This document shows, piece by piece, positions 7,364 to 12,447 of a DNA stretch of 34,496 bases (its first letter is position 1; every line of letters begins with the position of its first letter). The position numbers were made by a program, and so were the translations under genes. Origin of the DNA: a virus. The notes beneath the pieces were generated by a model. It made no database searches and was not told the origin of the DNA. It saw nothing but the letters and a program-made list of their open reading frames with translations. The stretch is taken from positions 1-34,496 of IMG/VR virus record IMGVR_UViG_3300031884_000080. One strand, 5' to 3'.

Positions 7364-7612
7364 TTATGGGCGTGTTGCGTTTTCTACGCTACCCTGCTCG
7401 GTTGACACGATTGGTCCGCCGAATGCTGCACCTGTTGTCATTGAAACATCTGCTCCTGACAATGGGCTTTGCACTGATGCTCCAGCCAAAGTCTTTGGCT
7501 CGTTTACTCCAAGATTTGTTACTGGTGCTGATGCTTGATGATCAGGAGAAGTAGCTGCTGTTACTTCTGGATTTGCTGCTGCCTGATCTGGTGTTTGTTG
7601 GTTATTATCCAT
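7364..7612 (-). CDS. Hypothetical Ala/Thr/Ser-rich protein, 82 aa
   Basis: Low-complexity sequence rich in Ala, Pro, Thr, Ser and Gln, probably disordered. No family. The open frame reaches a GTG at 7621, but GGAGG abuts that codon and lies eight bases before the ATG at 7612, so 7612 is the start. It likely pairs functionally with the Thr-rich protein downstream. Confidence 0.6.
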   Translation of the reverse strand: MDNNQQTPDQAAANPEVTAATSPDHQASAPVTNLGVNEPKTLAGASVQSPLSGADVSMTTGAAFGGPIVSTEQGSVENATRP

Positions 7613-7634
7613 ATTTTTCACCTCCGTCCTTTAT

Positions 7635-7640
7635 ATTATA
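7635..7640 (-). promoter_or_regulatory. -10 box (TATAAT)
   Basis: TATAAT about 22 bases upstream of the 7612 start. No convincing -35 seen. Confidence 0.35.
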
Positions 7641-7652
7641 CCGCATTATTGC

Positions 7653-7976
7653 TTAATCTGCGAATGGAAAATTAGGGTTATCCCTCATGGCCTCAGACAT
7701 CTTTTGGCCCTTTTCAGTAAGCCTAAATTGTGCCTCTAGGTCTTCTGTATATTCAACCTCAACCAAGCCGTCTTTATACAAAGAAATTAAATCTTCATTA
7801 ATTTCATTCATCATCATCTCAAACAATGGAGGACATACTTCTTGCAAGACATCCAAATCAAATCTAAACATGGCTTCTCCATCTTCAGCCACGCCCTCCC
7901 AAATTAATGCCTTTTTCTCTTCAAGCCAACCAATCATTGCCTTGTCGTCATCTCCAAAATCGGGCATATTATCCAT
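7653..7976 (-). CDS. Hypothetical acidic protein with winged-helix-like end, 107 aa
   Basis: Not recognised by name. The C-terminal half, LISLYKDGLVEVEY...LEAQFRLTEKGQKM, has the helix-wing-LTxxG pattern of a winged-helix domain. The N-terminal half is very acidic. It could be a DNA-binding or DNA-mimic protein; that is inference only. It overlaps the upstream glycosylase gene by eight bases. Confidence 0.6.
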   Translation of the reverse strand: MDNMPDFGDDDKAMIGWLEEKKALIWEGVAEDGEAMFRFDLDVLQEVCPPLFEMMMNEINEDLISLYKDGLVEVEYTEDLEAQFRLTEKGQKMSEAMRDNPNFPFAD

Positions 7977-8448
7977 TATTTCTCCTAGCGTGTGTTGGCC
8001 AATAATAATTGCATTTTTCGCAACATGGCTTATTCCATTTATTATCTACATATTTAGCAAATTCAGCATAATACTCTGGGTCTTTAATATACAATCTTGC
8101 TCTGTGAGTAGCAACAAGACGACTTATCTCTGGATCGTTGAACCATTTGGGCTTACTTTTACCCCAAAAATGACTGTACTGTGTCTTTAACTGTGTAAGA
8201 TTATTACGATTTTTATCTACCTTAATGCCACGTAGTTTGGCTTCTGCAATCATAGTCATAGCGTATGAGTGCAATGCATGTTCATGACCCTCCCACATGA
8301 GAACTGCAGGATGATTCCTCCAAGCCTTACCGTTAGTAGATAGAACTTTGAGGATTTGATATGCTTCAAGGATTTGTTTGTTTAATCGCTTGCTGTCTAA
8401 ATACATAGCAGACCAAAGTATGTCGCTAGATGGTAAGAATGTTTGCAT
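7969..8448 (-). CDS. Pyrimidine-dimer DNA glycosylase-like protein (MSMEG_6728 / DenV family)
   Basis: Begins MQTFLPSSDILWSAMYLDSK then RLNKQILEAYQIL and NHPAVLMWEGHEHALHSY, the signature of the MSMEG_6728 group related to T4 endonuclease V, which starts repair of UV-induced pyrimidine dimers. The frame is open to 8523 but that would run into tRNA-Arg. The ATG at 8448 has AGAAAG upstream and gives the family N-terminus. The C-terminus adds a CxxC-x-Y-Y knuckle followed by basic residues. It is transcribed together with tRNA-Arg(UCU). Confidence 0.8.
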   Translation of the reverse strand: MQTFLPSSDILWSAMYLDSKRLNKQILEAYQILKVLSTNGKAWRNHPAVLMWEGHEHALHSYAMTMIAEAKLRGIKVDKNRNNLTQLKTQYSHFWGKSKPKWFNDPEISRLVATHRARLYIKDPEYYAEFAKYVDNKWNKPCCEKCNYYWPTHARRNNG

Positions 8449-8477
8449 CGTTTTCTTTCTACTAGTAGTTAGTGTTG

Positions 8478-8549
8478 TGCCCCTGAAGAGATTCGAACTC
8501 CTGGCCTGATGGGTAGAAACCATACGCTCTTCCGCTGAGCTACAGAGGC
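8478..8549 (-). tRNA. tRNA-Arg (anticodon UCU)
   Basis: Cloverleaf of 72 nt: acceptor GCCTCTG/CAGGGGC, D stem GCTC/GAGC, loop TTTCTAC with anticodon TCT, T loop TTCGAAT, A73, no encoded CCA. The 27-43 pair is a mismatch. It stands alone ahead of the DNA glycosylase and reads the AGA codon, frequent in AT-rich phages. Confidence 0.88.
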
Positions 8550-8555
8550 AAATAC

Positions 8556-8581
8556 AAAAGGATCTATTACTAGACCCTTTT
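8556..8581 (-). terminator. Terminator-like hairpin before tRNA-Arg
   Basis: Minus-strand RNA AAAAGGGUCUA - GUAA - UAGAUCCUUUU: 11 pairs with one G-U and a GNRA tetraloop, ending in UUUU then GUAUUU. It lies between the 8614-8643 promoter and tRNA-Arg. A second copy of its 5' arm (AAAAGGUCUAU) just upstream could pair with the same 3' arm. Confidence 0.6.
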
Positions 8582-8613
8582 GGTGGATAGACCTTTTACT
8601 TCGCAATATGTAT

Positions 8614-8643
8614 ATTATAGCGTATTTGTTAAATTGTTGTCAA
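8614..8643 (-). promoter_or_regulatory. Consensus promoter TTGACA-N18-TATAAT for tRNA-Arg unit
   Basis: Perfect -35 (8638-8643) and -10 (8614-8619) hexamers, 18-base spacer. The same architecture occurs at 12825, 17032 and 17641. Confidence 0.8.
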
Positions 8644-8646
8644 TGA

Positions 8647-9090
8647 TTATGCAAGTGTTGATTTGATTGTTGAAGTTAATTGCCAGTTCCATTTTTGATG
8701 CATAGATTCTCTAATTTCAAGATCACTTGCAATACCAATTTGTCCGACTTCTTCCGCTGCCTCGTGAGCATTTCTAATATCATTAATAACTATTTCATTA
8801 GACATTAAGAAACTTTCAATTTGATCTTTTGGATTATTGCCAAAATAGATTGAAGTAATATTCCTATTTTCCATAAATTGTTCAAGCATATGTGGGGCTG
8901 GAGTATTTAACTTACGAAGCATTTCGGAGATATCGTCAATAGATTCATAAACATCCTCATAGATTTCTAGGAATTTGGCATGCATCTCTGGGAATAGCAT
9001 TCCCTCAACATTCCAATGATACCCGTGTATCTGAAAATAAGCAGTGATTACGTCTGCCTGCAAAATTTTTAGTGATGTTTCTAGTTCCAT
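8647..9090 (-). CDS. Dps-like ferritin
   Basis: 147-aa four-helix protein. The ferroxidase ligands of Dps are all present at the canonical spacing: His25 (in YHWNVEG), His37, Asp52 and Glu56. Dps oxidises and stores iron and protects DNA from peroxide, as a shell between subunits. Phage Dps homologues are known in actinophages, possibly for DNA protection on infection. AAGGAGA precedes the ATG. It overlaps the DUF2061 gene by ten bases. Confidence 0.85.
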   Translation of the reverse strand: MELETSLKILQADVITAYFQIHGYHWNVEGMLFPEMHAKFLEIYEDVYESIDDISEMLRKLNTPAPHMLEQFMENRNITSIYFGNNPKDQIESFLMSNEIVINDIRNAHEAAEEVGQIGIASDLEIRESMHQKWNWQLTSTIKSTLA

Positions 9091-9287
9091 ATCTTTCTTT
9101 TCTCCTTAATCCATACCCAAAGATGTTCATGCCAGTAATATAAGAATGTTTCAAATATCATCTCGGCTGAAGCTAATTTAACTCCCACCGTCCATTCGCT
9201 GGTAATTATTGTACCAAGAAGTGTTACCATGCAAAAATGGAACAGATACCAGCTAATAGTCTTAAGTAGAATTAAATTCTTTTTCAT
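9081..9287 (-). CDS. DUF2061-like small membrane protein
   Basis: 68 aa with two hydrophobic segments. KTISWYLFHFCMVTLLGTII and EMIFETFLYYWHEHLWVWI match the DUF2061 pattern (K-T-x-S-W ... E-x-x-x-x-x-x-YY-x-HE-x-x-W). Function unknown. The ATG is exactly six bases after a TATAAT box with no ribosome-binding site, so the mRNA is probably leaderless. Confidence 0.75.
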   Translation of the reverse strand: MKKNLILLKTISWYLFHFCMVTLLGTIITSEWTVGVKLASAEMIFETFLYYWHEHLWVWIKEKRKIWN

Positions 9288-9293
9288 ATCAAT

Positions 9294-9299
9294 ATTATA
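9294..9299 (-). promoter_or_regulatory. -10 box placing transcription start at the ATG
   Basis: TATAAT, six-base gap, then ATG at 9287; predicted leaderless transcript of the DUF2061-like gene. No matching -35. Confidence 0.45.
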
Positions 9300-9302
9300 C
9301 CA

Positions 9303-9542
9303 TTAATTACTTGATTGCGAAGGCTTTTGGTTGATATAATGTCTTTCATCAACGATTTCATATGAGCTGTGGTTCAATTTATCTGAATATTTATTATAGT
9401 GGTGTCCGCAAAACACCAATTCTCCAGACAAGAGCTTGACTAGGACGAATGCCTGAGACCCGCAGGAATCACAACGATCTACGACTCTTAGCTGTCTTTC
9501 TTCTACTTCTTGCTCTTTTTGAACTTCTTCTGTCAATGTCAT
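9303..9542 (-). CDS. DUF7455-like zinc protein, 79 aa
   Basis: RCDSCGSQAFVLVKLLSGEL followed by VFCGHHYNKY gives a C-x2-C ... C-x-HH metal site typical of a small protein family common in actinobacteriophages and Actinobacteria. Function unknown. It is preceded by AGGAAAG and its own -10 box. Confidence 0.75.
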   Translation of the reverse strand: MTLTEEVQKEQEVEERQLRVVDRCDSCGSQAFVLVKLLSGELVFCGHHYNKYSDKLNHSSYEIVDERHYINQKPSQSSN

Positions 9543-9589
9543 ATCTTTCCTGTTCAGTAGTAGTTATATTCCTATTATACAGGAAAGAT
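9543..9589 (-). promoter_or_regulatory. -10 box inside an 11-base inverted repeat
   Basis: TATAAT at 9574-9579. The sequence ATCTTTCCTGT and its exact complement lie at 9579-9589 and 9543-9553, flanking the box; the inner arm carries the AGGAAAG ribosome-binding site of the 9542-start gene. Either an operator or, in read-through RNA, a hairpin hiding that site. Confidence 0.45.
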
Positions 9590-9603
9590 TAAAACATTAC
9601 CAG

Positions 9604-10101
9604 TTAGCCAACGTTATAAACCGTCAAGTTAGCACTTGGAGATGCTGGTCTTGTTGGATTTGTTCCAGCTGCTGTAGCCAACAATGACATTCCCGCTGCA
9701 CCTGACCACCAATGAAATTGAATATAATCTCCTGCAGCGACAGTGATTGGTGATTCAATATTTGCCAATACTTGAGAACCTTGAGCACTTGTAGTTGTAA
9801 ATGTAAAAGAAGATGATGGTACATTTACTCCATTTTTAGAAAACCAAGTTGTAATATTATAATTAGATGCTCCGCCAGTAAAATTAAACTGACCCAAAAA
9901 ATTAAGATTATACGTACCTGGATTTGCAAAAACAATTTTGCTTGCATCTCCACTATTAATTGACATACCTTTTGAAAGATTTGTCATATCCCAAGATATA
10001 ACATTATCTGTTGTTGTACCGCCCGATGCCATATTTGTTGAACGTGCAAAGTTTCCGTAATAAAGAATTTGAGCGGGAACTGTTGAAACTTGAATGCTCA
10101 T
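9604..10101 (-). CDS. Jelly-roll (C1q/TNF-like) virion surface protein
   Basis: 165 aa of short Gly/Asn/Thr-separated strands, including FANPGTYNLNFLGQFNFTGG, ITTWFSKNGVNVPSSS and ITVAAGDYIQFHWWSG. This order of strands is seen in C1q-like phage proteins on tails or capsid decorations. No Cys, no signal peptide. The frame is open to 10119, but GGAGG seven bases before the ATG at 10101 fixes the start. The partner gene upstream (10103-10385) has the same kind of composition. Confidence 0.65.
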   Translation of the reverse strand: MSIQVSTVPAQILYYGNFARSTNMASGGTTTDNVISWDMTNLSKGMSINSGDASKIVFANPGTYNLNFLGQFNFTGGASNYNITTWFSKNGVNVPSSSFTFTTTSAQGSQVLANIESPITVAAGDYIQFHWWSGAAGMSLLATAAGTNPTRPASPSANLTVYNVG

Positions 10102-10102
10102 A

Positions 10103-10385
10103 TTAAACCTCCGCTGCAAACACTGCTACGTTTGGTGTACCAGATGCTGCTACCGCATAAAGAGTGTCACCAGAGAGCAGGTCAACTGTGTACACTTGCC
10201 CTGGCAGAAGTGCGAATCCATATGATGATGAAGTTATTGTTGAGTCACCCAAGTAAACAGTTATTCCATTATCTAAATTTTGTACTGAAAATGAAACTTT
10301 GCTTTCATAAGGGATCTTGCTCCTCTGGAATACTAATTAATGTTGCTGTTGTTTGTACTGCTACGATCTGATGTGCTATTGCCAT
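10103..10385 (-). CDS. Virion surface-type protein, reading frame broken by a +1 shift
   Basis: The first frame starts at ATG 10385 after AGGAGG, encodes MAIAHQIVAVQTTATLISIP and stops at UGA after 26 codons. Moving one base forward at GAT CCC T/TA TGA gives ...QDP-YESKVSFSVQNL, then VYLGDSTITSSSYGFALLPG, to a stop at 10103. The joined 93-aa product has the beta-strand pattern of small phage decoration proteins (IQN-type, GDS-x-x-TSSYG). Either a one-base indel in the CCC run, making this a pseudogene or sequencing error, or a +1 programmed shift at CCC-U. Function inferred from pattern only. Confidence 0.65.
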
Positions 10386-10403
10386 AATAAACCTCCTGGA
10401 TTT

Positions 10404-10409
10404 ATTATA
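10404..10409 (-). promoter_or_regulatory. -10 box between tRNA array and surface-protein genes
   Basis: TATAAT ten bases after the last tRNA of the array and about 19 bases before the ATG at 10385. No clear -35. Confidence 0.4.
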
Positions 10410-10418
10410 CAACATTTG

Positions 10419-10491
10419 TGCCCCAAGACAGATTCGAACTGTCGCTTGATGGGTTTTAAATCCATTATCTCTACCGCTGGATTATTAGGGC
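10419..10491 (-). tRNA. tRNA with Leu anticodon UAA, short variable loop
   Basis: 73 nt: acceptor GCCCTAA/TTGGGGC, anticodon loop TTTAAAA (TAA), T arm GACAG-TTCGAAT-CTGTC, A73. A31-C39 is a mismatch. The variable loop is only five bases, unlike the long arm of normal tRNA-Leu. Confidence 0.75.
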
Positions 10492-10492
10492 G

Positions 10493-10564
10493 TGTCCCCA
10501 ACTGGATTTGAACCAGCGACCTATCGGTTAAAAGCCGAAAGCTCTACCACTGAGCTATGGAGAC
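10493..10564 (-). tRNA. tRNA-Lys (anticodon UUU)
   Basis: 72 nt, acceptor GTCTCCA/TGGGGAC, loop CTTTTAA, T loop TTCAAAT, A73. Fully paired stems. Confidence 0.92.
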
Positions 10565-10568
10565 TTGG

Positions 10569-10642
10569 TGTGACGTGTGAGATTCGAACTCACGGTAACT
10601 GGGATCACAACCCAGTGCCTTAAACCACTTGGCGAACGCCAC
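10569..10642 (-). tRNA. tRNA-His (anticodon GUG)
   Basis: 74 nt, acceptor GTGGCGT/ACGTCAC, loop TTGTGAT, T loop TTCGAAT. A G precedes position 1, as needed for the His identity base; position 73 is A rather than the usual C. Confidence 0.9.
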
Positions 10643-10644
10643 CG

Positions 10645-10717
10645 TGCTCTAAGTAGGATTTGAACCTACGCTAACTAGTTCCTAAGACTAGTGCCTCTAC
10701 CGCTGGGCTATTAGAGC
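10645..10717 (-). tRNA. tRNA with Leu anticodon UAG, short variable loop
   Basis: 73 nt, acceptor GCTCTAA/TTAGAGC, loop CTTAGGA (TAG) with perfect stem CTAGT/ACTAG, variable loop TTAGC only, T loop TTCAAAT, A73. Confidence 0.8.
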
Positions 10718-10721
10718 TTTG

Positions 10722-10792
10722 CTCCCTCCCCTGGATTCGAACCAAGATTACCAGAGCCAAAATCTGGGGTCCTACCGTTGGACGAAGAGGGA
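10722..10792 (-). tRNA. tRNA-Gln (anticodon UUG)
   Basis: 71 nt, acceptor TCCCTCT/GGAGGGA, loop TTTTGGC, four-base variable loop, T loop TTCGAAT, G73 as in bacterial tRNA-Gln. Confidence 0.9.
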
Positions 10793-10796
10793 ATAG

Positions 10797-10869
10797 AGGC
10801 AATAGTTGGAATTGAACCAACAAGCATCGGTTTTGCAGACCGTGACATTTACCATTCTGTCATATTGCC
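10797..10869 (-). tRNA. tRNA-Cys (anticodon GCA)
   Basis: 73 nt, acceptor GGCAATA/TATTGCC, loop CTGCAAA, T loop TTCAATT, U73, the Cys identity base. Confidence 0.9.
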
Positions 10870-10874
10870 ATTGG

Positions 10875-10947
10875 ACTCGCTAGTAGGAATCAAACCTACA
10901 ACCTTTTGGTTCGTAGCCAAATGTTCTATTCATTGAACTATAGCGAG
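10875..10947 (-). tRNA. tRNA-Arg (anticodon ACG)
   Basis: 73 nt, acceptor CTCGCTA/TAGCGAG, loop CTACGAA, T loop TTTGATT. A34 would need host TadA to become inosine. T73 is unusual for Arg. Confidence 0.88.
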
Positions 10948-10951
10948 TTGG

Positions 10952-11033
10952 CGGAAGGTGAGGAAGTCGAATCCCCAAGAGTGTTACCTCTGCTGTTTTC
11001 AAGACAGTTTCGCTTGCCAATGCTGAACCTTCC
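10952..11033 (-). tRNA. tRNA-Ser (anticodon UGA)
   Basis: 82 nt class II tRNA: acceptor GGAAGGT/ACCTTCC, loop CTTGAAA, long variable arm (AGAG/CTCT), T loop TTCGACT, G73. Confidence 0.9.
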
Positions 11034-11037
11034 TTGG

Positions 11038-11110
11038 TGCTTCTCGTAGGACTCGAACCTACACTGATCGGTGTTTGAAGCCGATGCCTCTACCATTGGG
11101 CTAGAAAAGC
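11038..11110 (-). tRNA. tRNA with Leu anticodon CAA, short variable loop
   Basis: 73 nt, acceptor GCTTTTC/GAGAAGC, loop TTCAAAC (CAA) with a C31-A39 mismatch, variable loop TCAGT, T loop TTCGAGT, A73. D arm is nearly identical to the UAG tRNA at 10645. Confidence 0.75.
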
Positions 11111-11114
11111 ATTG

Positions 11115-11194
11115 TGCCATACCTTGGAATCGAACCAAGCGTGTCGTAGACGACGGATTTACAGTCCGCTGCCCCACCCTGGAGCATGTATGAC
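11115..11194 (-). tRNA. tRNA-Tyr (anticodon GUA)
   Basis: 80 nt class II tRNA: acceptor GTCATAC/GTATGGC, loop CTGTAAA, variable arm with CGTC/GACACG, T loop TTCGATT, A73. Confidence 0.9.
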
Positions 11195-11198
11195 TTGG

Positions 11199-11283
11199 CG
11201 GAAGATGTAGAATTCGAATCTACGGTACATTTCTGTACGTCGGATTAGCAATCCGCTGCCTTAAGCCTCTCAGCCAATCTTCC
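11199..11283 (-). tRNA. tRNA-Ser (anticodon GCU)
   Basis: 85 nt class II tRNA: acceptor GGAAGAT/ATCTTCC, loop TTGCTAA, long variable arm (GTACA/TGTAC), T loop TTCGAAT, G73. Confidence 0.92.
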
Positions 11284-11284
11284 G

Positions 11285-11357
11285 TCGGAATAGAAAGAAT
11301 CGAACTTTCGTTATGCTGGTACCCAAAACCAGTGCCCTACCATTAGGCGATATTCCG
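11285..11357 (-). tRNA. tRNA-Pro (anticodon UGG)
   Basis: 73 nt, acceptor CGGAATA/TATTCCG with the C1-G72 pair expected for Pro, loop TTTGGGT, T loop TTCGATT, A73. Confidence 0.92.
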
Positions 11358-11361
11358 TTGG

Positions 11362-11432
11362 TAGATCCAGAAGGTACTGCCCCTTCTTCTCCAGATTAAG
11401 AGTCTGGAGCATCACTTTAATGCTTCGGATCC
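11362..11432 (-). tRNA. tRNA-Lys (anticodon CUU), degenerate D and T loops
   Basis: 71 nt with all four stems intact: GGATCCG/TGGATCT (G-U at both ends), GCAT/ATGC, CCAGA/TCTGG, GAAGG/CCTTC, and loop CTCTTAA. The D loop TAAAGTG lacks the GG pair and the T loop GGCAGTA lacks TTC, so the normal D-T loop contact cannot form. A73. Function is uncertain. Confidence 0.65.
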
Positions 11433-11433
11433 G

Positions 11434-11505
11434 TAGGAGTAGAAGGATTCGAACCTCCGACTTTCTGTATGTAAGACAGACTTTCTACCGCTGAATTATA
11501 CTCCC
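11434..11505 (-). tRNA. tRNA-Val (anticodon UAC)
   Basis: 72 nt, acceptor GGGAGTA/TACTCCT, loop CTTACAT, T loop TTCGAAT, A73. Confidence 0.92.
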
Positions 11506-11573
11506 GAGCGGATAGTTTTTACTTTTTCACAAGATTACGCCCTTGTGTCAGTCACTATCAAAACTGACTCTCG
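11506..11573 (-). other. Structured 68-base spacer between tRNA-Val and tRNA-Phe
   Basis: Too long for a normal spacer here (most are 2-5 bases). Contains two hairpins in the minus-strand RNA: AGUCA/UGACU and CACAAG/CUUGUG. I could not fit a cloverleaf. It may be a decayed tRNA or a processing element. Confidence 0.4.
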
Positions 11574-11644
11574 TGGGAACACTAGGACTCGAACCTAGAT
11601 ATCTCGGGCTTCAACCGAGTGCTCTTCCTTTGAGCTATATACCC
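11574..11644 (-). tRNA. tRNA-Phe (anticodon GAA)
   Basis: 71 nt, acceptor GGGTATA/TGTTCCC (one T-T mismatch), loop TTGAAGC, T arm CTAGG-TTCGAGT-CCTAG, A73. Confidence 0.88.
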
Positions 11645-11648
11645 TGAG

Positions 11649-11719
11649 TGGAATATAAGGGAATCGAACCCATACTGTCACATTGCAAGTGTGATGTTCT
11701 ACCGTTGAACTAATACCCC
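11649..11719 (-). tRNA. tRNA-Ala (anticodon UGC)
   Basis: 71 nt, acceptor GGGGTAT/ATATTCC with two G-U pairs, loop CTTGCAA, T loop TTCGATT, A73. First tRNA after the terminator at 11728-11754. Confidence 0.9.
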
Positions 11720-11727
11720 AAAACAAA

Positions 11728-11754
11728 AACCCCGCCTTTTTTATTGGCGGGGTT
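11728..11754 (-). terminator. Intrinsic terminator / attenuator ahead of tRNA-Ala
   Basis: Minus-strand AACCCCGCC ... GGCGGGGUU (9 pairs) followed by UUUGUUUU, only a few bases before tRNA-Ala. Its 5' arm can instead pair with GCGGG at 11774-11778, which begins in the stop codon of a 23-codon mini-ORF. Confidence 0.85.
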
Positions 11755-11777
11755 GTAAAGTTAATACAATTATCCCG

Positions 11778-11849
11778 CTACATTTTTGGCACGAAAAATG
11801 AAGGCTTGATCGCCTGGTGTAGTTGATAACTGCGTAAGCAACTGTTCAT
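11778..11849 (-). CDS. Putative 23-aa leader peptide
   Basis: ATG at 11849 has AAAGGA seven bases upstream. The frame ends at UAG directly followed by CGGG, part of the possible antiterminator. Sequence starts MNSCLRSYQLHQ and shows no single enriched residue. A different frame also stays open through the segment, so coding is uncertain; the placement between promoter and terminator is the main evidence. Confidence 0.4.
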   Translation of the reverse strand: MNSCLRSYQLHQAIKPSFFVPKM

Positions 11850-11882
11850 CTTTCGTTCCTTTCTTGTAGCTGATATAAGATA

Positions 11883-11911
11883 ATAATAACACATTGTTAT
11901 TACTTTGTCAA
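11883..11911 (-). promoter_or_regulatory. Promoter TTGACA-N17-TATTAT for the tRNA-Ala unit
   Basis: -35 at 11906-11911, -10 at 11883-11888, placed immediately behind the 3' end of tRNA-Ile(GAU). Starts a leader of about 120 bases before the terminator. Confidence 0.65.
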
Positions 11912-11913
11912 AG

Positions 11914-11988
11914 TAGAGATAAATGGATTTGAACCAATGACTTTCTGTGTATCAGACAGACGCTCTGACCAAACTGAGCTATACCTCT
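11914..11988 (-). tRNA. tRNA-Ile (anticodon GAU)
   Basis: 75 nt, acceptor AGAGGTA/TATCTCT, loop CTGATAC, T loop TTCAAAT, A73. Confidence 0.92.
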
Positions 11989-11989
11989 A

Positions 11990-12065
11990 TGGAGCCTAAT
12001 ATCAGAGTCGAACTGATGACCCTCCGCTTACAAGGCGGATGCTCTGGCCACTGAGCTAATCAGGC
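11990..12065 (-). tRNA. tRNA-Thr (anticodon UGU), CCA encoded
   Basis: Acceptor GCCTGAT/ATTAGGC, loop CTTGTAA, T loop TTCGACT, T73 followed by an encoded CCA (11990-11992), which most tRNAs of the array lack. Confidence 0.92.
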
Positions 12066-12066
12066 G

Positions 12067-12138
12067 TAGCTGTAATTGGAATTGAACCAATACCCTCTCC
12101 GTTATGAGCGGAGCGAACAACCATTGTTCTATACAGCT
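12067..12138 (-). tRNA. tRNA-Met or tRNA-Ile2 (anticodon CAU)
   Basis: 72 nt, acceptor AGCTGTA/TACAGCT fully paired (so not initiator-like), loop CTCATAA, T loop TTCAATT, A73. CAU could be elongator Met or, after lysidine modification, Ile. Confidence 0.88.
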
Positions 12139-12139
12139 T

Positions 12140-12215
12140 TGGAGCGAATAGCGGGACTCGAACCCGCACAAAAACTTTGGAAGAGTCTGATGCTTGCCAA
12201 TTACATCATATTCGC
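12140..12215 (-). tRNA. tRNA-Gly (anticodon UCC), CCA encoded
   Basis: Acceptor GCGAATA/TATTCGC, loop CTTCCAA, T arm GCGGG-TTCGAGT-CCCGC, T73 then encoded CCA (12140-12142). Confidence 0.9.
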
Positions 12216-12216
12216 G

Positions 12217-12288
12217 TACCCCCAGAGGTACTCGAAACCTCTTCGCCAAGATGAAAGCCTGGCATCCTAACCTATAGACTATGGGGGC
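12217..12288 (-). tRNA. tRNA-Glu (anticodon UUC)
   Basis: 72 nt, acceptor GCCCCCA/TGGGGGT with G1-U72, loop CTTTCAT, T arm GAGGT-TTCGAGT-ACCTC, A73. Confidence 0.9.
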
Positions 12289-12369
12289 ATGTGGCCTGAT
12301 ATAAATTAACTAGTCTTTATACCAGTGCCGTCCTGCAATTCGCTTCAACTTAGTGAACCCCTTGCATTG
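12289..12369 (-). other. Structured 81-base spacer between tRNA-Glu and tRNA-Asp
   Basis: Minus-strand RNA has a 10-pair hairpin CUGGUAUAAA/UUUAUAUCAG with loop GACUAGUUAA (12294-12323) and a smaller GCAAU/AUUGC stem before it. No cloverleaf fits. A 12-codon frame starting at TTG after AAGGGG stops at a UAG in the large loop. A decayed tRNA or a third leader-like element is possible. Confidence 0.45.
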
Positions 12370-12443
12370 CGATCTCAACGGGACTTGAACCCGTAGCCTC
12401 TACCGTGACAGGGTAGCGATCTAACCGATTGATCTATGAGACC
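12370..12443 (-). tRNA. tRNA-Asp (anticodon GUC)
   Basis: 74 nt, acceptor GGTCTCA/TGAGATC, loop CTGTCAC, T loop TTCAAGT, G73 as expected for Asp. Confidence 0.93.
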
Positions 12444-12447
12444 TTAG

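Noticed and set aside
7687-8190. Long plus-strand open frame of 167 codons
   Set aside because: Lies opposite two well-supported minus-strand genes and has no ribosome-binding site or family features.
8556-8581. T-box riboswitch upstream of tRNA-Arg
   Set aside because: Leader is only about 55 bases, with no specifier loop or T-box sequence.
11506-11573. Additional tRNA between Val and Phe
   Set aside because: No acceptor pairing, no U33 in the candidate anticodon loop and no T loop; listed only as a structured spacer.
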